This document shows positions 8,231-17,595 of a stretch of 64,000 nucleotides of DNA, one piece after another. The translations under genes and the position numbers were made by a program. Source of the DNA: Pseudomonadales bacterium (GTDB lineage: Bacteria; Pseudomonadota; Gammaproteobacteria; Pseudomonadales; Halieaceae); contig JACKNV010000005.1 in assembly GCA_024234735.1 (NCBI GenBank), positions 62,001-126,000 of the forward strand, read 5' to 3'. Positions within the stretch are counted from its first letter, which is position 1. The number at the start of each line of letters is the position of its first letter. A model generated the notes under the pieces. It searched no databases, had not been told where the DNA came from, and saw only the letters and a list, made by a program, of their open reading frames with translations.

Positions 8231-8863
8231 TTACAGTGGTGCGCGCCCGTTACCGGCGCGGCCACTGTACAACAGCTGTTCCAGCAAGGGCGTATGCCGG
8301 CTCTGCCAGGCCCACACCAGCACCGGCACCACCGGCGGGATAATCAGTACGCTCAACTGGTAGAGAATACCGATCACGCCGGCGCTGGGCACCGCCACCC
8401 CGGGCTGTTCCAGGAAGACGGGCCCGAAGGTGACCATGAGGTCCTTCATGGACAGCATGAGCAGGCCCAGGAACATGAACGGGTAGAGCACCAGCAGCCC
8501 CCAGAAGAAATCCGCCAGGTAGCGCTCTTTTTCGGTGGCGAAGTGCAGGGCGGCATAAAACGGGATGGAGTAGGTCACGATGCGGGTGTTGATCCTGAAT
8601 CCCAGCCCCGCATCGGGCTCGCCGGCGGCCACAAATTGCCCTCCCACCTGGTCCAGGCGCGTCATCAAAACGGCGTTGGCTCCCTCCTGGTAGAACACGT
8701 TGACGATATCCGGAAACCAGTTGCTGAGGGTGAGGTGTACCAGGCCAATGAGCGGCGTCACCAGGGCGGCGCTGAGAAATGTCCACAGGGCGAAACAGGG
8801 GATCAGCAGCAGGAACACGAACAGCACGAACTGGCGGAAATGGTTCTTCTCAGGCAGCGGCAT
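8231..8863 (-). CDS. Exosortase H-associated membrane protein
   Basis: A 210-residue integral membrane protein with hydrophobic segments near residues 12-35, 125-155 and 165-195. The soluble middle contains FYQEGANAVLMTRLDQVGGQ and RINTRIVTYSIPFYAALHFA. It matches, from memory, the membrane protein that accompanies exosortase H (XrtH), and it lies directly downstream of a clear exosortase gene with a 14-bp overlap. The role is unknown, presumably assisting recognition or processing of C-terminally tagged exported proteins at the inner membrane. ATG 8863 has GGAGAG upstream; a TTG at 8890 is less likely. Confidence 0.75.
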   Translation of the reverse strand: MPLPEKNHFRQFVLFVFLLLIPCFALWTFLSAALVTPLIGLVHLTLSNWFPDIVNVFYQEGANAVLMTRLDQVGGQFVAAGEPDAGLGFRINTRIVTYSIPFYAALHFATEKERYLADFFWGLLVLYPFMFLGLLMLSMKDLMVTFGPVFLEQPGVAVPSAGVIGILYQLSVLIIPPVVPVLVWAWQSRHTPLLEQLLYSGRAGNGRAPL

Positions 8864-9419
8864 GGGAAGGCTCTCCCGGGCGGCGGGCAAGATAGCGCAG
8901 ATAGACCACGAACACGATCAGCACATCCAGCATGATCAGGGCCGGCCACAGGTACAGGTGCACCCAGGAGAAGATATCCAGGTTCCAGTTCCCCAGGTAG
9001 AACAGGCTGACGATGCGCAGGATGTTGAGTGCCTGGATGGCCAGGAAACCCAGGACAATGGCCGTCAGGCGCGCACGCCAGGGGGCGGGGAAGGCCAGTA
9101 CCGCGGCGACCAGGACGATGGTGGCTTCAATGCCGTTGCAACCGGCCTCTATGGACACGGCAAACCCGGTGTCGCTGAACTGCAGGACCTTGCCGTAAGC
9201 CTGCACGGAAGCGTCGAAGGGCAGGATGATGGCGGCGCTGATTTTTGCCAGCATGGCAGTGAATGGCAGCACCACGTGCTGCTGCACGCCGGTCTGCATT
9301 TCCAGGGTGAAGAGGCCAAACAACACCGCCAGAAAGATGACAACGAATCGCGTCACTTGGTCAACCCGAGTTGAAATTGGCCGGCAATGGTAGCACAGCG
9401 CACCGGCCTCGCGCTTCAC
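8850..9419 (-). CDS. xrtH: Exosortase H
   Basis: A polytopic membrane transpeptidase of the exosortase/archaeosortase superfamily, 189 codons from the GTG at 9419. The catalytic Cys lies in EAGCNGIEATIVLVAA, the conserved Arg in LNILRIVSLFYLG, and the His in FSWVHLYLWPALI: the complete Cys-Arg-His set in the usual membrane contexts. XrtH enzymes cleave and anchor proteins bearing an IPTLxxWG-type C-terminal signal. GTG 9419 overlaps the DUF4340 stop as GTGA, suggesting coupling; a GTG at 9356 (VTRFVVIF, 168 residues) starts nearer the first membrane helix and may be the true start. No IPTLxxWG substrate is encoded in this window. Confidence 0.88.
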   Translation of the reverse strand: MKREAGALCYHCRPISTRVDQVTRFVVIFLAVLFGLFTLEMQTGVQQHVVLPFTAMLAKISAAIILPFDASVQAYGKVLQFSDTGFAVSIEAGCNGIEATIVLVAAVLAFPAPWRARLTAIVLGFLAIQALNILRIVSLFYLGNWNLDIFSWVHLYLWPALIMLDVLIVFVVYLRYLARRPGEPSHAAA

Positions 9420-10324
9420 TGCTCATCCCGCATCCGCTCCCCCGATATCAGGCGAAAATCGATATCCGTCAGGCGCTCGTAGTCGTAGGCGCTGATGGTG
9501 AAGAACAGCGGATACTCGCTGCTGAAAATATAGTGGTGACCCCCCAGGGTGAACAATTCCAGGCTCACGCTCGCCCCGAGGCTCTCGACCTGCAGCACCA
9601 GTTCCGCCTCGGCCTGTGCCAGGTCGCGCTGGCGGTCGCCGTCGGCGATGCCGTCGACCTGCAGGTTGCGCAGCGCCGCCAGCAGCGCCTCCAGTTCGCG
9701 TTCATCCGGCTGGCGCCCCATGCCGGAACGCCACTGGCCGTCCTGCCAGTGCAGACTGTAGCTGTCGGCGGTTATGCTCAAGGGTGTGCGAACCTGCAGC
9801 AATCTGCGGTCCAGCCAGGTGCCGCTGTGGCCGGGGGCGTCGAAGGTGTTGAAGGCAATCGTGTAGATAGCGTCCTGGCTGGCATTGCGAACATGGATCT
9901 TGCGGAAACCCGGTGAGGTTCCCAGCAGGAAGGTGCCCAGTACCTCGCCTTCCCCGAGCAGCTGGACGCGCCGCTGGTAGTAGTAGTTGGCCACCTGGAA
10001 GCGCTGTCTGGCGGCGACGGATTCGGCAACAGGCCAGGTGGTATCGCCACGGGTCAGCGCCTGCAGCAGTTTGGCCACCATGTCGCCGTCGGCGGGCAGG
10101 TTTTCCAGCTCGGGGAGCAGCCAGCGCTGCCCCGCCCGTAACAGCAGGGTTTCATTGTCGTATTCGTCACCCACGTAGATCTCGTCGACCGCATCGGGGG
10201 TGAAGGATGAGAATTGCGGCGCGCCGACCTCGGGTGGGTCGAAGACCTGCGGCCAGTAGAGCGCGATCACCAGTGCGCACTGGCCCGCCAGGAGCAGCGA
10301 TCCCGCCGCCAGCCACCTGTTCAC
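9416..10324 (-). CDS. DUF4340 domain-containing membrane-anchored protein
   Basis: 302 residues: one N-terminal transmembrane helix (WLAAGSLLLAGQCALVIALY), then a periplasmic region in which repeated strands (GDEYDNETLLLRAGQRWLLP; RVQLLGEGEVLGTFLLGTSP) fit the DUF4340 family. Such proteins commonly follow GldG-type genes. Start GTG 10324 overlaps the preceding stop as GTGA (4 bp), and it overlaps exosortase H in the same way, so all three are probably translationally coupled. The function is unknown; it is probably an extracytoplasmic partner of the ABC transporter. Confidence 0.75.
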   Translation of the reverse strand: MNRWLAAGSLLLAGQCALVIALYWPQVFDPPEVGAPQFSSFTPDAVDEIYVGDEYDNETLLLRAGQRWLLPELENLPADGDMVAKLLQALTRGDTTWPVAESVAARQRFQVANYYYQRRVQLLGEGEVLGTFLLGTSPGFRKIHVRNASQDAIYTIAFNTFDAPGHSGTWLDRRLLQVRTPLSITADSYSLHWQDGQWRSGMGRQPDERELEALLAALRNLQVDGIADGDRQRDLAQAEAELVLQVESLGASVSLELFTLGGHHYIFSSEYPLFFTISAYDYERLTDIDFRLISGERMRDEQ

Positions 10325-13137
10325 AGGCCCAATCCGGTGGCGTAGCGGCGCCGGCGCAGCAGCGCGCGCAGCCAGTGCACCAGCATGAGCAGCGCCAGCC
10401 ACAGCAGCGCCGCGCCGTAGTTCAGGTATTCGATGATGGCCTGGCCCCGACGCTCCATCGGCGGCAGGGTGCGGTTGAAGTGGGCGCGGGAGCGAATCCG
10501 TGCCAGGTCGTCGTCGCGCAGCGCCCAGTCCAGGGTATTGAGAAACAGTTCGATAGGCCCGAGGTATTGGGTGCCACTTGCCATCACCTGGCCGCCCAGC
10601 ACCTGGTCGTCCAGGAAATCATTGGAGCCGAACAGCACGAGGCGGGCGGATTCCGGCGAGCGCAGCAGGCTGCCGTAGGCCCCCAGCGGGCCGCTCCCGG
10701 CCAGCGGATTCGGCCGCCCGGCAAAGTAGGATTCGAAGCGGCCCTGCAGGGCTATGCCCAACGGGTAGCTGTGCTGCGCGGTGCTGTCGTCCCGGGTCGC
10801 CTCCCCGGGCATGATATTCATGCTGTCGCTGAGCCACGAGCGGGTCGAGCTGCGCAGCAGCATGGCCGCCTGGACACCGTTGCCCGCGCTGACCGCTATG
10901 GGTGACGCCCAGGCCATGGTCAGCTGTGGCAGGTTGGCGGTCACCGGGTGGCTGGCAGCCAGGCCGGGAGCGCGCAGGTCGATGAAATACGGGTAATCGA
11001 TCATTTGCACGTCGCGAAAACTGTACGTGCCCGTGGTGCGGCGCACCGGGGTCGGGAAGGCGGCACTCTGGGGGTCCAGGACCAGCGCCCGGCCGATGTC
11101 CACGCCCTGGTGGCGCAGCCAGTCCTGTAGGCCGCTGTCCCAGTCCTGCAGGCGCAGGTCGCCATCGCTCAACTCCGCGGTAAAGGGCGAGCTGGCCAGC
11201 ACCACGGTACCGCCGCGCATCAGGAACTGGTCGATGGCGAAGACCGCTTTGCTGTCCAGCCGGTGGGGCGCCACCACGGCGAGGATATCGGCATCCACGG
11301 CTACTGTACCATCCGCCAGATCCTCCAGGCGGATGCTGTAGTCCCGGGTAATGGCCTGCTCCAGTTGCCTGAAGGTGGGGCCGCCCAGGTTGTAGCGGGC
11401 CATTTGCTCATCCACGCTGGGCGCGGACAAGGCGACCGTGCGGGTAAAGCCCTCGGCAAAGCGCTTCAGCCCGGCGTCCAGCACCTGGCGGAAGCCGGCG
11501 GGATCGAAATCGTCGGTCGGCAGTTGCACCACCTGGTGGGTATCGGCGAGGGTGAGGTAGAAATAGAACGGCTGATCGCCATCCAGGGCCGTTACCATGG
11601 GCTGCAGGCCCCACTGCTCGCCAATCTGCCGGGCGACCAGGCCGCCGGCGGCCTCCGGCTGGATGAAGCGCGCACTGAATTTACCGCCCGAGCGCGCTTC
11701 CACGTCCTGCAACTGGGCCATGATCGAGTCTTTGTAGACGCGCAGGGTGTCGGGCAGCAGGTCGTCGGCGGAAACATAGGCAATCAGCTCGACCGGCTCG
11801 CGGATGCGCTCGAACAGGCTGCCGCCCATCTGGTAGTTGTACAGCACGTGCTTGATGGCCCTGGTGACATCGTATTCCGGATTGCGCAGCAGGATGTCGG
11901 CGCCGGTATTGGCCGCGGTGCGCACCTCGATCAGGTCATTGAAGTCCAGGGTTTCGTACTCGGAACCATACTGGACCAGGATGTTGAAATAGGAGCTCAC
12001 CAGCGCGGACTGGTAGCGGTCCGCTACCTGGAAGGGGGTGGCCTGGATACCGTAGCGTTCGTTGGCCTCCTGTTCCAGTTGCGGGTGTTCCGCCGGGTCG
12101 ATGATCTCCACCCGCACCCTGCCCCTGCCGTACACCTCGTACTCGCGCAGCAGATCCCGCAGTTGCGGCACCAGCGGCGCCAGCAGCGGGTGCGTCTTGG
12201 CGCTGAAGTAGCCGCGGATCAGCAGCGGTTCCCGCAGCTGCGCCAGCACCCGGTGGGTAGGCTCGGAGATCGAGTACAGCTGGCCCTCGGTCATGTCCAG
12301 GCGCAGGCGGTCGAAGGTCGCCAGCCAGACATTGGCCAGCGCCAGGTTGGCCAGCAGCAGGACGATGGCGCCGCGCCAGCGGCGATGCCTGGCGCCGGCC
12401 GCGCCGCGGGCCCAGCGCAAGCGCTCCAGGGAGTAGGTATTGAGCGCCAGGAAAGCGACGGTGACGCTCAGGTAGTAGCCCAGGTCGCGAATGTCCAGTA
12501 CCCCCCGGGTGATGCTGGCGAAGCGAGCACCACTGCCCAGCAGGCGCAGGGTCTCCGCGACCCGGTAGTCGAAAAAGTCGGTCACCGTGCTGCTGCCCAC
12601 CAGGTAGAGCAGCCCGCAGAGCGCCACCGTGCCAATCAGGCTGACGATGGGATTATCGGTGCGCGAGGAGACGAACAGGCCGATGCTGAGGTAAGTCGCC
12701 CCCAGCAGGGCAGTGGCGAGGTAGCCGCCCAGCACCGGCCCCCAGTCCAGGTCCGCCATCAGGGCGACGGTGACGGGCAGCGACAGCGTGGCAGTGACGG
12801 CCAGCAGCAGCAGGCCGAAACAGGCCAGGAACTTGCCCAGCACGAAGCGCCATGGGCTGGCCGGTTGGGTCAGCACATGTTCCAGGGTGCCAGTGCGCCG
12901 CTCTTCGCTCCACATGCGCATGGTGAGCGCGGCACAAAGCAGGATCAGCAGGATGGGCATCCATTCGAACAGCGGGCGGATATCGGCGGTGTTGCGGGCA
13001 AAGAAGGATTCGACCCAGAAAAAGATAAAAAAAGTCGCCGCGATAAAGGTGGCGAGGAACAGCCAGGCCACCGGCGAGGAGAAAAACAGCAGCATCTCCT
13101 TCTGCGCCACCCGGCGGGCGACAGGCTCAGCGGCCAT
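10321..13137 (-). CDS. GldF-GldG-type fusion: ABC-2 permease plus GldG-like periplasmic domain
   Basis: 938 residues that look like two proteins joined. Residues about 1-245 form an ABC-2 permease with six membrane helices (EERRTGTLEHVLTQPASPWR between helices is typical). A further helix near 255-275 begins a GldG-like part: LYSISEPTHRVLAQLREPLL, then a long periplasmic region, ending with a helix near 905-925 (ALLWLALLMLVHWL). GldF and GldG are separate genes in Bacteroidetes gliding systems; in proteobacteria such fused or paired forms have unknown substrates. It overlaps the ATPase gene by 11 bp upstream and the DUF4340 gene by 4 bp downstream. Confidence 0.82.
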   Translation of the reverse strand: MAAEPVARRVAQKEMLLFFSSPVAWLFLATFIAATFFIFFWVESFFARNTADIRPLFEWMPILLILLCAALTMRMWSEERRTGTLEHVLTQPASPWRFVLGKFLACFGLLLLAVTATLSLPVTVALMADLDWGPVLGGYLATALLGATYLSIGLFVSSRTDNPIVSLIGTVALCGLLYLVGSSTVTDFFDYRVAETLRLLGSGARFASITRGVLDIRDLGYYLSVTVAFLALNTYSLERLRWARGAAGARHRRWRGAIVLLLANLALANVWLATFDRLRLDMTEGQLYSISEPTHRVLAQLREPLLIRGYFSAKTHPLLAPLVPQLRDLLREYEVYGRGRVRVEIIDPAEHPQLEQEANERYGIQATPFQVADRYQSALVSSYFNILVQYGSEYETLDFNDLIEVRTAANTGADILLRNPEYDVTRAIKHVLYNYQMGGSLFERIREPVELIAYVSADDLLPDTLRVYKDSIMAQLQDVEARSGGKFSARFIQPEAAGGLVARQIGEQWGLQPMVTALDGDQPFYFYLTLADTHQVVQLPTDDFDPAGFRQVLDAGLKRFAEGFTRTVALSAPSVDEQMARYNLGGPTFRQLEQAITRDYSIRLEDLADGTVAVDADILAVVAPHRLDSKAVFAIDQFLMRGGTVVLASSPFTAELSDGDLRLQDWDSGLQDWLRHQGVDIGRALVLDPQSAAFPTPVRRTTGTYSFRDVQMIDYPYFIDLRAPGLAASHPVTANLPQLTMAWASPIAVSAGNGVQAAMLLRSSTRSWLSDSMNIMPGEATRDDSTAQHSYPLGIALQGRFESYFAGRPNPLAGSGPLGAYGSLLRSPESARLVLFGSNDFLDDQVLGGQVMASGTQYLGPIELFLNTLDWALRDDDLARIRSRAHFNRTLPPMERRGQAIIEYLNYGAALLWLALLMLVHWLRALLRRRRYATGLGL

Positions 13138-14059
13138 CCCGGTTCACCTCGCGAAACACGGTTTCCAGGCCCTGCACGACCGGTTGCAGCTGGTAGAGCC
13201 TGGCCCCGGCCTGGATCACGCAGCGGGCAATATTGTTCGCTGCCGTATCGATATCCGCGCGCTCGTGCAACACCAGGGTGAAGTGGCGCTGGTCGCCTCG
13301 CGAATCCAGCTCCTGCAACGAGGCCACCTGTGGCATGCGCCGCAGGTAGGTGACCAGCTCGGCCACCTTGCCATCGGTGTGCAGCAGCAGGGTGCGGCTG
13401 TGGTGCAGCTCCGCCATGGGCTTGTCGAGGGCAATTCTGCCCCTGCGCACCACCAGCACCCGGTCGCAGATGGCGTCGACCTCCTGCATGATGTGCGTGG
13501 AGAGTATCACCGTGGCCTGCCGCGCCAGGCGCTGGATCAGGCCGCGCATGTGGCCGGTCTGCTCGGGGTCCAGGCCGTTGGTAGGCTCATCGAGAATCAA
13601 CAGCCGCGGCTTGCCGAGGATCGCCTGGGCCACGCCCACCCGCTGGCGCAGGCCGCGGGACAGGGTGGCAATCCGCTGCAGGGCGTGCTCCGCCAGGTCC
13701 GTGGCGTTCACCGCGGCGCGCACCGCCTGCAGTCGCCGGTCGCGCTTCAGCCCCTTGAGCGCGGCGGCGTACTCCAGGTAATCGGCGACCATCATGTCGG
13801 CGTACAGCGGCAGGTTCTCGGGCAGGTATCCCAGGCGCCGCTGGATCAACTGCGCGCCTGTCGCCATGTCGATGCCGTCTACGCGAACCCTGCCTGCAGT
13901 TGGCTCCAGATAGCCGCTGAGCATGCGCATGATAGTGGTCTTGCCGGCGCCGTTGTGCCCCAGCAGGCCCACGATCTGGTTGTCGCCGATGCTGAACGAC
14001 ACGTCCTCCACGGCGACCGTCCGGTCGTAATAGCGGGTGAGGGATTGCGCTTCAATCAT
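13127..14059 (-). CDS. ABC transporter ATP-binding protein (GldA-like)
   Basis: 310-residue ABC ATPase. Seen: Walker A GHNGAGKTTIMRML (residues about 34-47), signature LSRGLRQRVGVAQAI, Walker B RLLILDEPTNGLDP, and the H-loop ILSTHIMQEV. The C-terminal ~90 residues form a regulatory extension as in ABC-2 exporter ATPases. It is the first gene of the five-gene set running to exosortase H and shares an 11-bp overlap with the permease fusion, so the two surely form one transporter. ATG 14059 is the conventional start. Confidence 0.92.
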   Translation of the reverse strand: MIEAQSLTRYYDRTVAVEDVSFSIGDNQIVGLLGHNGAGKTTIMRMLSGYLEPTAGRVRVDGIDMATGAQLIQRRLGYLPENLPLYADMMVADYLEYAAALKGLKRDRRLQAVRAAVNATDLAEHALQRIATLSRGLRQRVGVAQAILGKPRLLILDEPTNGLDPEQTGHMRGLIQRLARQATVILSTHIMQEVDAICDRVLVVRRGRIALDKPMAELHHSRTLLLHTDGKVAELVTYLRRMPQVASLQELDSRGDQRHFTLVLHERADIDTAANNIARCVIQAGARLYQLQPVVQGLETVFREVNRDGR

Positions 14060-14141
14060 GCTGGGCAGTCGAACTGGATACCGGTGTCGGTTTAACGATT
14101 GGCAGGACCCGAGCCGTGACGGCGGGTAACCGGCCGCTGGC

Positions 14142-14900
14142 TCAGGGAAAGAATAATAACTTAATAATCATGCCGATGAGTACCAGGTTGAGCACCAGCT
14201 TGATCAGCCTCTCGCCGCTGCTCATCGTGAAGTGGGCGCCCAGGTAGCCGCCGATGGCATTGCCCAGTGCCAGCGCCAGTCCCACCATCCACAGCAGTTC
14301 CACCTGGGTGACGAACACCAGCAGGGCCACGACCGTGTACACGGCTATGATGACCACTTTGTGCATGTTGGTGCGCACCAGGTCCAGGCCCATGACGCGG
14401 TTGAGTATCGGCATGATGATGAAACCGACGCCGATCTGGATAAAGCCTCCCCAGAAGCCCGCCGCCACCATCGCCAGGTGCCCGCGCCGCAGCTGCCCGG
14501 GGGTTGGCTGGTAGTCTTCCGGGCGGGTGGCCGAGCCCTTGTCGAAATGCATTACCAGCATCACCCCCAGCATGACCAGCGCCAGGATACGGCTGAACCA
14601 GGGGCCGTCCAGGCGGGTGCCCAGCAGCGCCCCGGCCAGTGCGCCGGGCACTGCACAGGCCGCCAGTGACAGGCTGAGTTTCAGGTCGCCGAAGCCGCGT
14701 CGCAGGAAGGTGGCGGTCGCGGTGAGGTTCTGGGCCAGGATGGCAATGCGATTGGTGCCATTGGCCACCGGCCCCGGCAGGCCCATGAATACCATTACTG
14801 GCACGGTCAGCAGCGAGCCGCCACCGGCCATGACATTGAGAAAGCCGGCCAGCACACCTACCGCGATCAGCAGCAGTGCCTGCCATATCCCCAGGTCCAC
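14142..14900 (-). CDS. TauE/SafE family permease (sulfite exporter-like)
   Basis: 252-residue polytopic membrane protein with about seven or eight helices. The two-fold pseudo-repeat GVLAGFLNVMAGGGSLLTVP and GGFIQIGVGFIIMPILN is the hallmark of the TauE/SafE (DUF81) family, which exports sulfite, sulfoacetate or related anions. The GTG start at 14900 lies 2 bp after the glutathione reductase stop, so the two are co-transcribed and possibly coupled. The substrate is not determinable here; linkage to a thiol reductase is compatible with sulfur-compound handling but that is speculative. Confidence 0.85.
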   Translation of the reverse strand: MDLGIWQALLLIAVGVLAGFLNVMAGGGSLLTVPVMVFMGLPGPVANGTNRIAILAQNLTATATFLRRGFGDLKLSLSLAACAVPGALAGALLGTRLDGPWFSRILALVMLGVMLVMHFDKGSATRPEDYQPTPGQLRRGHLAMVAAGFWGGFIQIGVGFIIMPILNRVMGLDLVRTNMHKVVIIAVYTVVALLVFVTQVELLWMVGLALALGNAIGGYLGAHFTMSSGERLIKLVLNLVLIGMIIKLLFFP

Positions 14901-14902
14901 CC

Positions 14903-16261
14903 TCAGTCCTCGGTCCAGGGCTCGCGCATGGTGACGAATTCTTCGGCGGCGGTGGGGTGGATGCCGATGGTGGTATCGAACAGCGCCTTGGTGGCGCCGG
15001 CGCGCAGGGCGATGGCGATGCCCTGCATGATCTCGCCGGCATCCGGCCCCATCATGTGCACGCCTACAACCCGGTCGCTGGCCTTGTCCACGATCAGCTT
15101 CATGAAGGTCTGCTCATCGCGCCCGCTGATGGTGTGCTTCATGGGCTTGAACGTGGATTTGAACAGGCGGATATGGCCGAACTTCGCCCGCGCCTGCTCC
15201 TCGGTGAAACCCACCGTGCCGATATTGGGCTGGCAGAATACCGCGGTGGGAATGAAATCGTAATCCACGGCGCCCGCCGGCTCGCCGAACTGGCGGCGGG
15301 CGAAGGCCATACCCTCGGCGAGGGCCACCGGGGTGAGCTCCATGCCCCCGGTGACGTCGCCCAGAGCGAAAATGCTGGGTTCGCTGGTACGGTATTCCTC
15401 ATCCACTTCGATAGTGCCGAACTCGCTGGTGGCGACATTGACGTTTTCCAGGCCCAGGCCCTGCAGATTGGGTTTGCGACCGGTGGCGTAGAGCACGACA
15501 TCGGCCTCCAGCGTACTGCCGTCACTGAGTTGCAGGCGCAGCCCGCCCGCCGCGGGCTCGATGGCCTCGACGTTCAGCTCGAAACGCAGGTCCACCCCGG
15601 TCTTGGCGATTTCGCGCGCGGCGTGGGCACGGATGTCGGCATCGAAGCCGCGCAGGAACAGCGGGCCGCGGTACAGCTGGGTAACCTGCGACCCCAGGCC
15701 GTTGAAGATACCGGCGAACTCCACCGCGATATAGCCGCCACCGACGATGACCAGGCGGCGCGGGAACGCTTCGAGGTCGAAAATCTCGTTGGAAGTGATC
15801 GCGTACTCACTACCGGGAAACTCGGGGATGTAGGGCCAGCCCCCGGTGGCGATGAGAATCTTGTCCGCGGTGAACACCCGCTCCCCCACGGCCACCGTGT
15901 GGGCATCGACGATCCTGGCGCGGCCGTCGATCACGTCGGCTTTCACCCCGTCCAACAGCCTGTTGTAGATGGCGTTGAGCCGGGATATCTCGTTTTTCTT
16001 GTTGTCCCGCAGGGTCGCCCAGTCGAAAGCAGGCCGAGTGCTGTCCCAGCCGAAGTTGCGCGCATCGCTGAAAGATTTCGAGAATTCCGAGGCGTATACA
16101 TACAGTTTTTTCGGTACGCAGCCCACGTTCACGCAGGTGCCTCCCATGTAGCGGTCCTCGGCGACTGCCACCCTGGCGCCGAAACCCGCCGCCATGCGGG
16201 CGGCCCGAACGCCACCGGAGCCGGCGCCGATGACGAACAGGTCATAGTCGAAGTTGTCCAT
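14903..16261 (-). CDS. gor: Glutathione-disulfide reductase
   Basis: 452-residue flavoprotein disulfide reductase. Seen: FAD motif VIGAGSGGVRAARMAAGFGA, redox-active GGTCVNVGCVPKK (Cys pair four apart), NADPH-domain VIVGGGYIAVEFAG, FAD-binding FALGDVTGG, and the C-terminal dimer motif IGIHPTAAEEFVTM carrying the His-Glu pair. The absence of a Lys-rich dihydrolipoamide or mercuric pattern and the spacing GVRAAR favour glutathione reductase. It reduces GSSG with NADPH in the cytoplasm. ATG 16261 gives the standard N-terminus MDNFDYDLF; the longer open frame upstream has no support. Confidence 0.92.
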   Translation of the reverse strand: MDNFDYDLFVIGAGSGGVRAARMAAGFGARVAVAEDRYMGGTCVNVGCVPKKLYVYASEFSKSFSDARNFGWDSTRPAFDWATLRDNKKNEISRLNAIYNRLLDGVKADVIDGRARIVDAHTVAVGERVFTADKILIATGGWPYIPEFPGSEYAITSNEIFDLEAFPRRLVIVGGGYIAVEFAGIFNGLGSQVTQLYRGPLFLRGFDADIRAHAAREIAKTGVDLRFELNVEAIEPAAGGLRLQLSDGSTLEADVVLYATGRKPNLQGLGLENVNVATSEFGTIEVDEEYRTSEPSIFALGDVTGGMELTPVALAEGMAFARRQFGEPAGAVDYDFIPTAVFCQPNIGTVGFTEEQARAKFGHIRLFKSTFKPMKHTISGRDEQTFMKLIVDKASDRVVGVHMMGPDAGEIMQGIAIALRAGATKALFDTTIGIHPTAAEEFVTMREPWTED

Positions 16262-16484
16262 GCTGGTGTCCCCTGAAAAGCAAGGGGCCAAGTCTACCAG
16301 TCTTGCCCACATGGCTGAATGTGCCCGGGGGACTAATTTGCGCAGGTCCGGCTGCCGGTAGTTGCCCGTTGCGCCGGGGATTCCCCAATAGGCTATGTTG
16401 ACCCGGAGGCTTTCGGTATCATCGGGGCTGCTCGTCAATGTCAACCCTACAGCCCCTGCGTGGGCAGCAAAACAAGGTGATTTC

Positions 16485-17528
16485 ATGTCGTTACGCAAAT
16501 ACCTGCAGGCGTCCTGCCTGGGAACAACACTGTGTCTTGCCGGCCTGGCCGGCGCCGACGAAGTGGTCCACAAGGATGAAATCGTGCTCAAGAGCGGCTC
16601 GACGATCATCGGCACGGTCACTGGTTCGCGCGACGGAGTGGTTACCATAGAAACCGATTTCGCCGATCCCCTGGAGATCAGCCTGGACAAGATCGCGTCG
16701 GTCAAAACCAGCGCTCCGGTGGTCATCCAGCTGGCGGACGAGAGGGTGTTGCCGGAGCAGCCGTTGCTGATCGAGCAGGACCAGCTGGTCATCGGCACCG
16801 CAACCAGCCCGCAGGAGAGCTACGCCCTGGAGAACCTGTTGCTGGTCAATCCGGAACCCTGGGAACTGGGCCAGGGTTACCGCTGGAAGGGCGTGGTCAG
16901 CGTCGCCGCCTCCGCCCAGCGCGGCAATACCGATACCGACGACCTGAACTACAGCCTGGAAAGCATCTGGCGCAGCAAGCTGGATCGCTACACCTTGCGC
17001 TACAACGGCGAGAACGAGAAAACCAACGGTGAGACCACCGTCGAAAAATGGTACGCCCAGGGCAAGTACGATTACTTTTTTGACGGCCCCATCTACGGCG
17101 GCTTCCAGGGTTCGGCCGAGCACGACAAGTTTACCGACCTGGACCTGCGCTACCTCATAGGCCCCTACATTGGCCGCCAGTTCTACGAGGAGCCGATCCT
17201 GGCGCTCTCCGCCGAAATCGGTGCGTCCTATGTGGACGAGGATTTCATCGAGGCCGAGGACAGGGATTATATAGCGGCCAACTGGGCGGTGAACGCGTCC
17301 AGCAACTACCTGGGCGGGGATTCACGCCTGTACCTGGACCATCGCGGCATCGTCAGCATGGACGACAGCTCCGATTATATCCTGAACCTGATTCTGGGCC
17401 TGGCGTTTCCCCTGGTGTGGAGCCTGGAGGCGGCGGCCGAGCTGCAGCTGGACTACGACAACGGTGCGGTCGAGGGCGTGGACAAGCTCGACCAGACCTA
17501 TCGCCTGCGGCTGGGCTACACCTGGTAG
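16485..17528 (+). CDS. DUF481 outer-membrane beta-barrel protein
   Basis: 347 residues with a signal peptide (SLRKYLQASCLGTTLCLAGLAGADE). A short N-terminal region DEIVLKSGSTIIGTVTGSRDGVVTIETDF resembles the small beta domain often preceding DUF481. From about residue 130 the sequence alternates as in a beta-barrel: WKGVVSVAASAQRGNTDTDD, YTLRYNGENEKTNGE, and ends YRLRLGYTW with a C-terminal Trp, typical of outer-membrane barrels. 'GNTDTDD' is the DUF481 hallmark. Function unknown. Monocistronic, divergent from gor. Confidence 0.85.
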   Translation: MSLRKYLQASCLGTTLCLAGLAGADEVVHKDEIVLKSGSTIIGTVTGSRDGVVTIETDFADPLEISLDKIASVKTSAPVVIQLADERVLPEQPLLIEQDQLVIGTATSPQESYALENLLLVNPEPWELGQGYRWKGVVSVAASAQRGNTDTDDLNYSLESIWRSKLDRYTLRYNGENEKTNGETTVEKWYAQGKYDYFFDGPIYGGFQGSAEHDKFTDLDLRYLIGPYIGRQFYEEPILALSAEIGASYVDEDFIEAEDRDYIAANWAVNASSNYLGGDSRLYLDHRGIVSMDDSSDYILNLILGLAFPLVWSLEAAAELQLDYDNGAVEGVDKLDQTYRLRLGYTW

Positions 17529-17595
17529 GAGGTGGTTCCACTATGGAGGGTGGGCGCGTACCGCCAGGCGATTGACCCGCCTGATGAATCGGGCC

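Noticed and set aside
10321..13137. The permease/GldG gene read as two genes with a missed stop
   Set aside because: The frame is continuous with no internal stop and no good ribosome-binding site at the junction, so it is treated as a true fusion.
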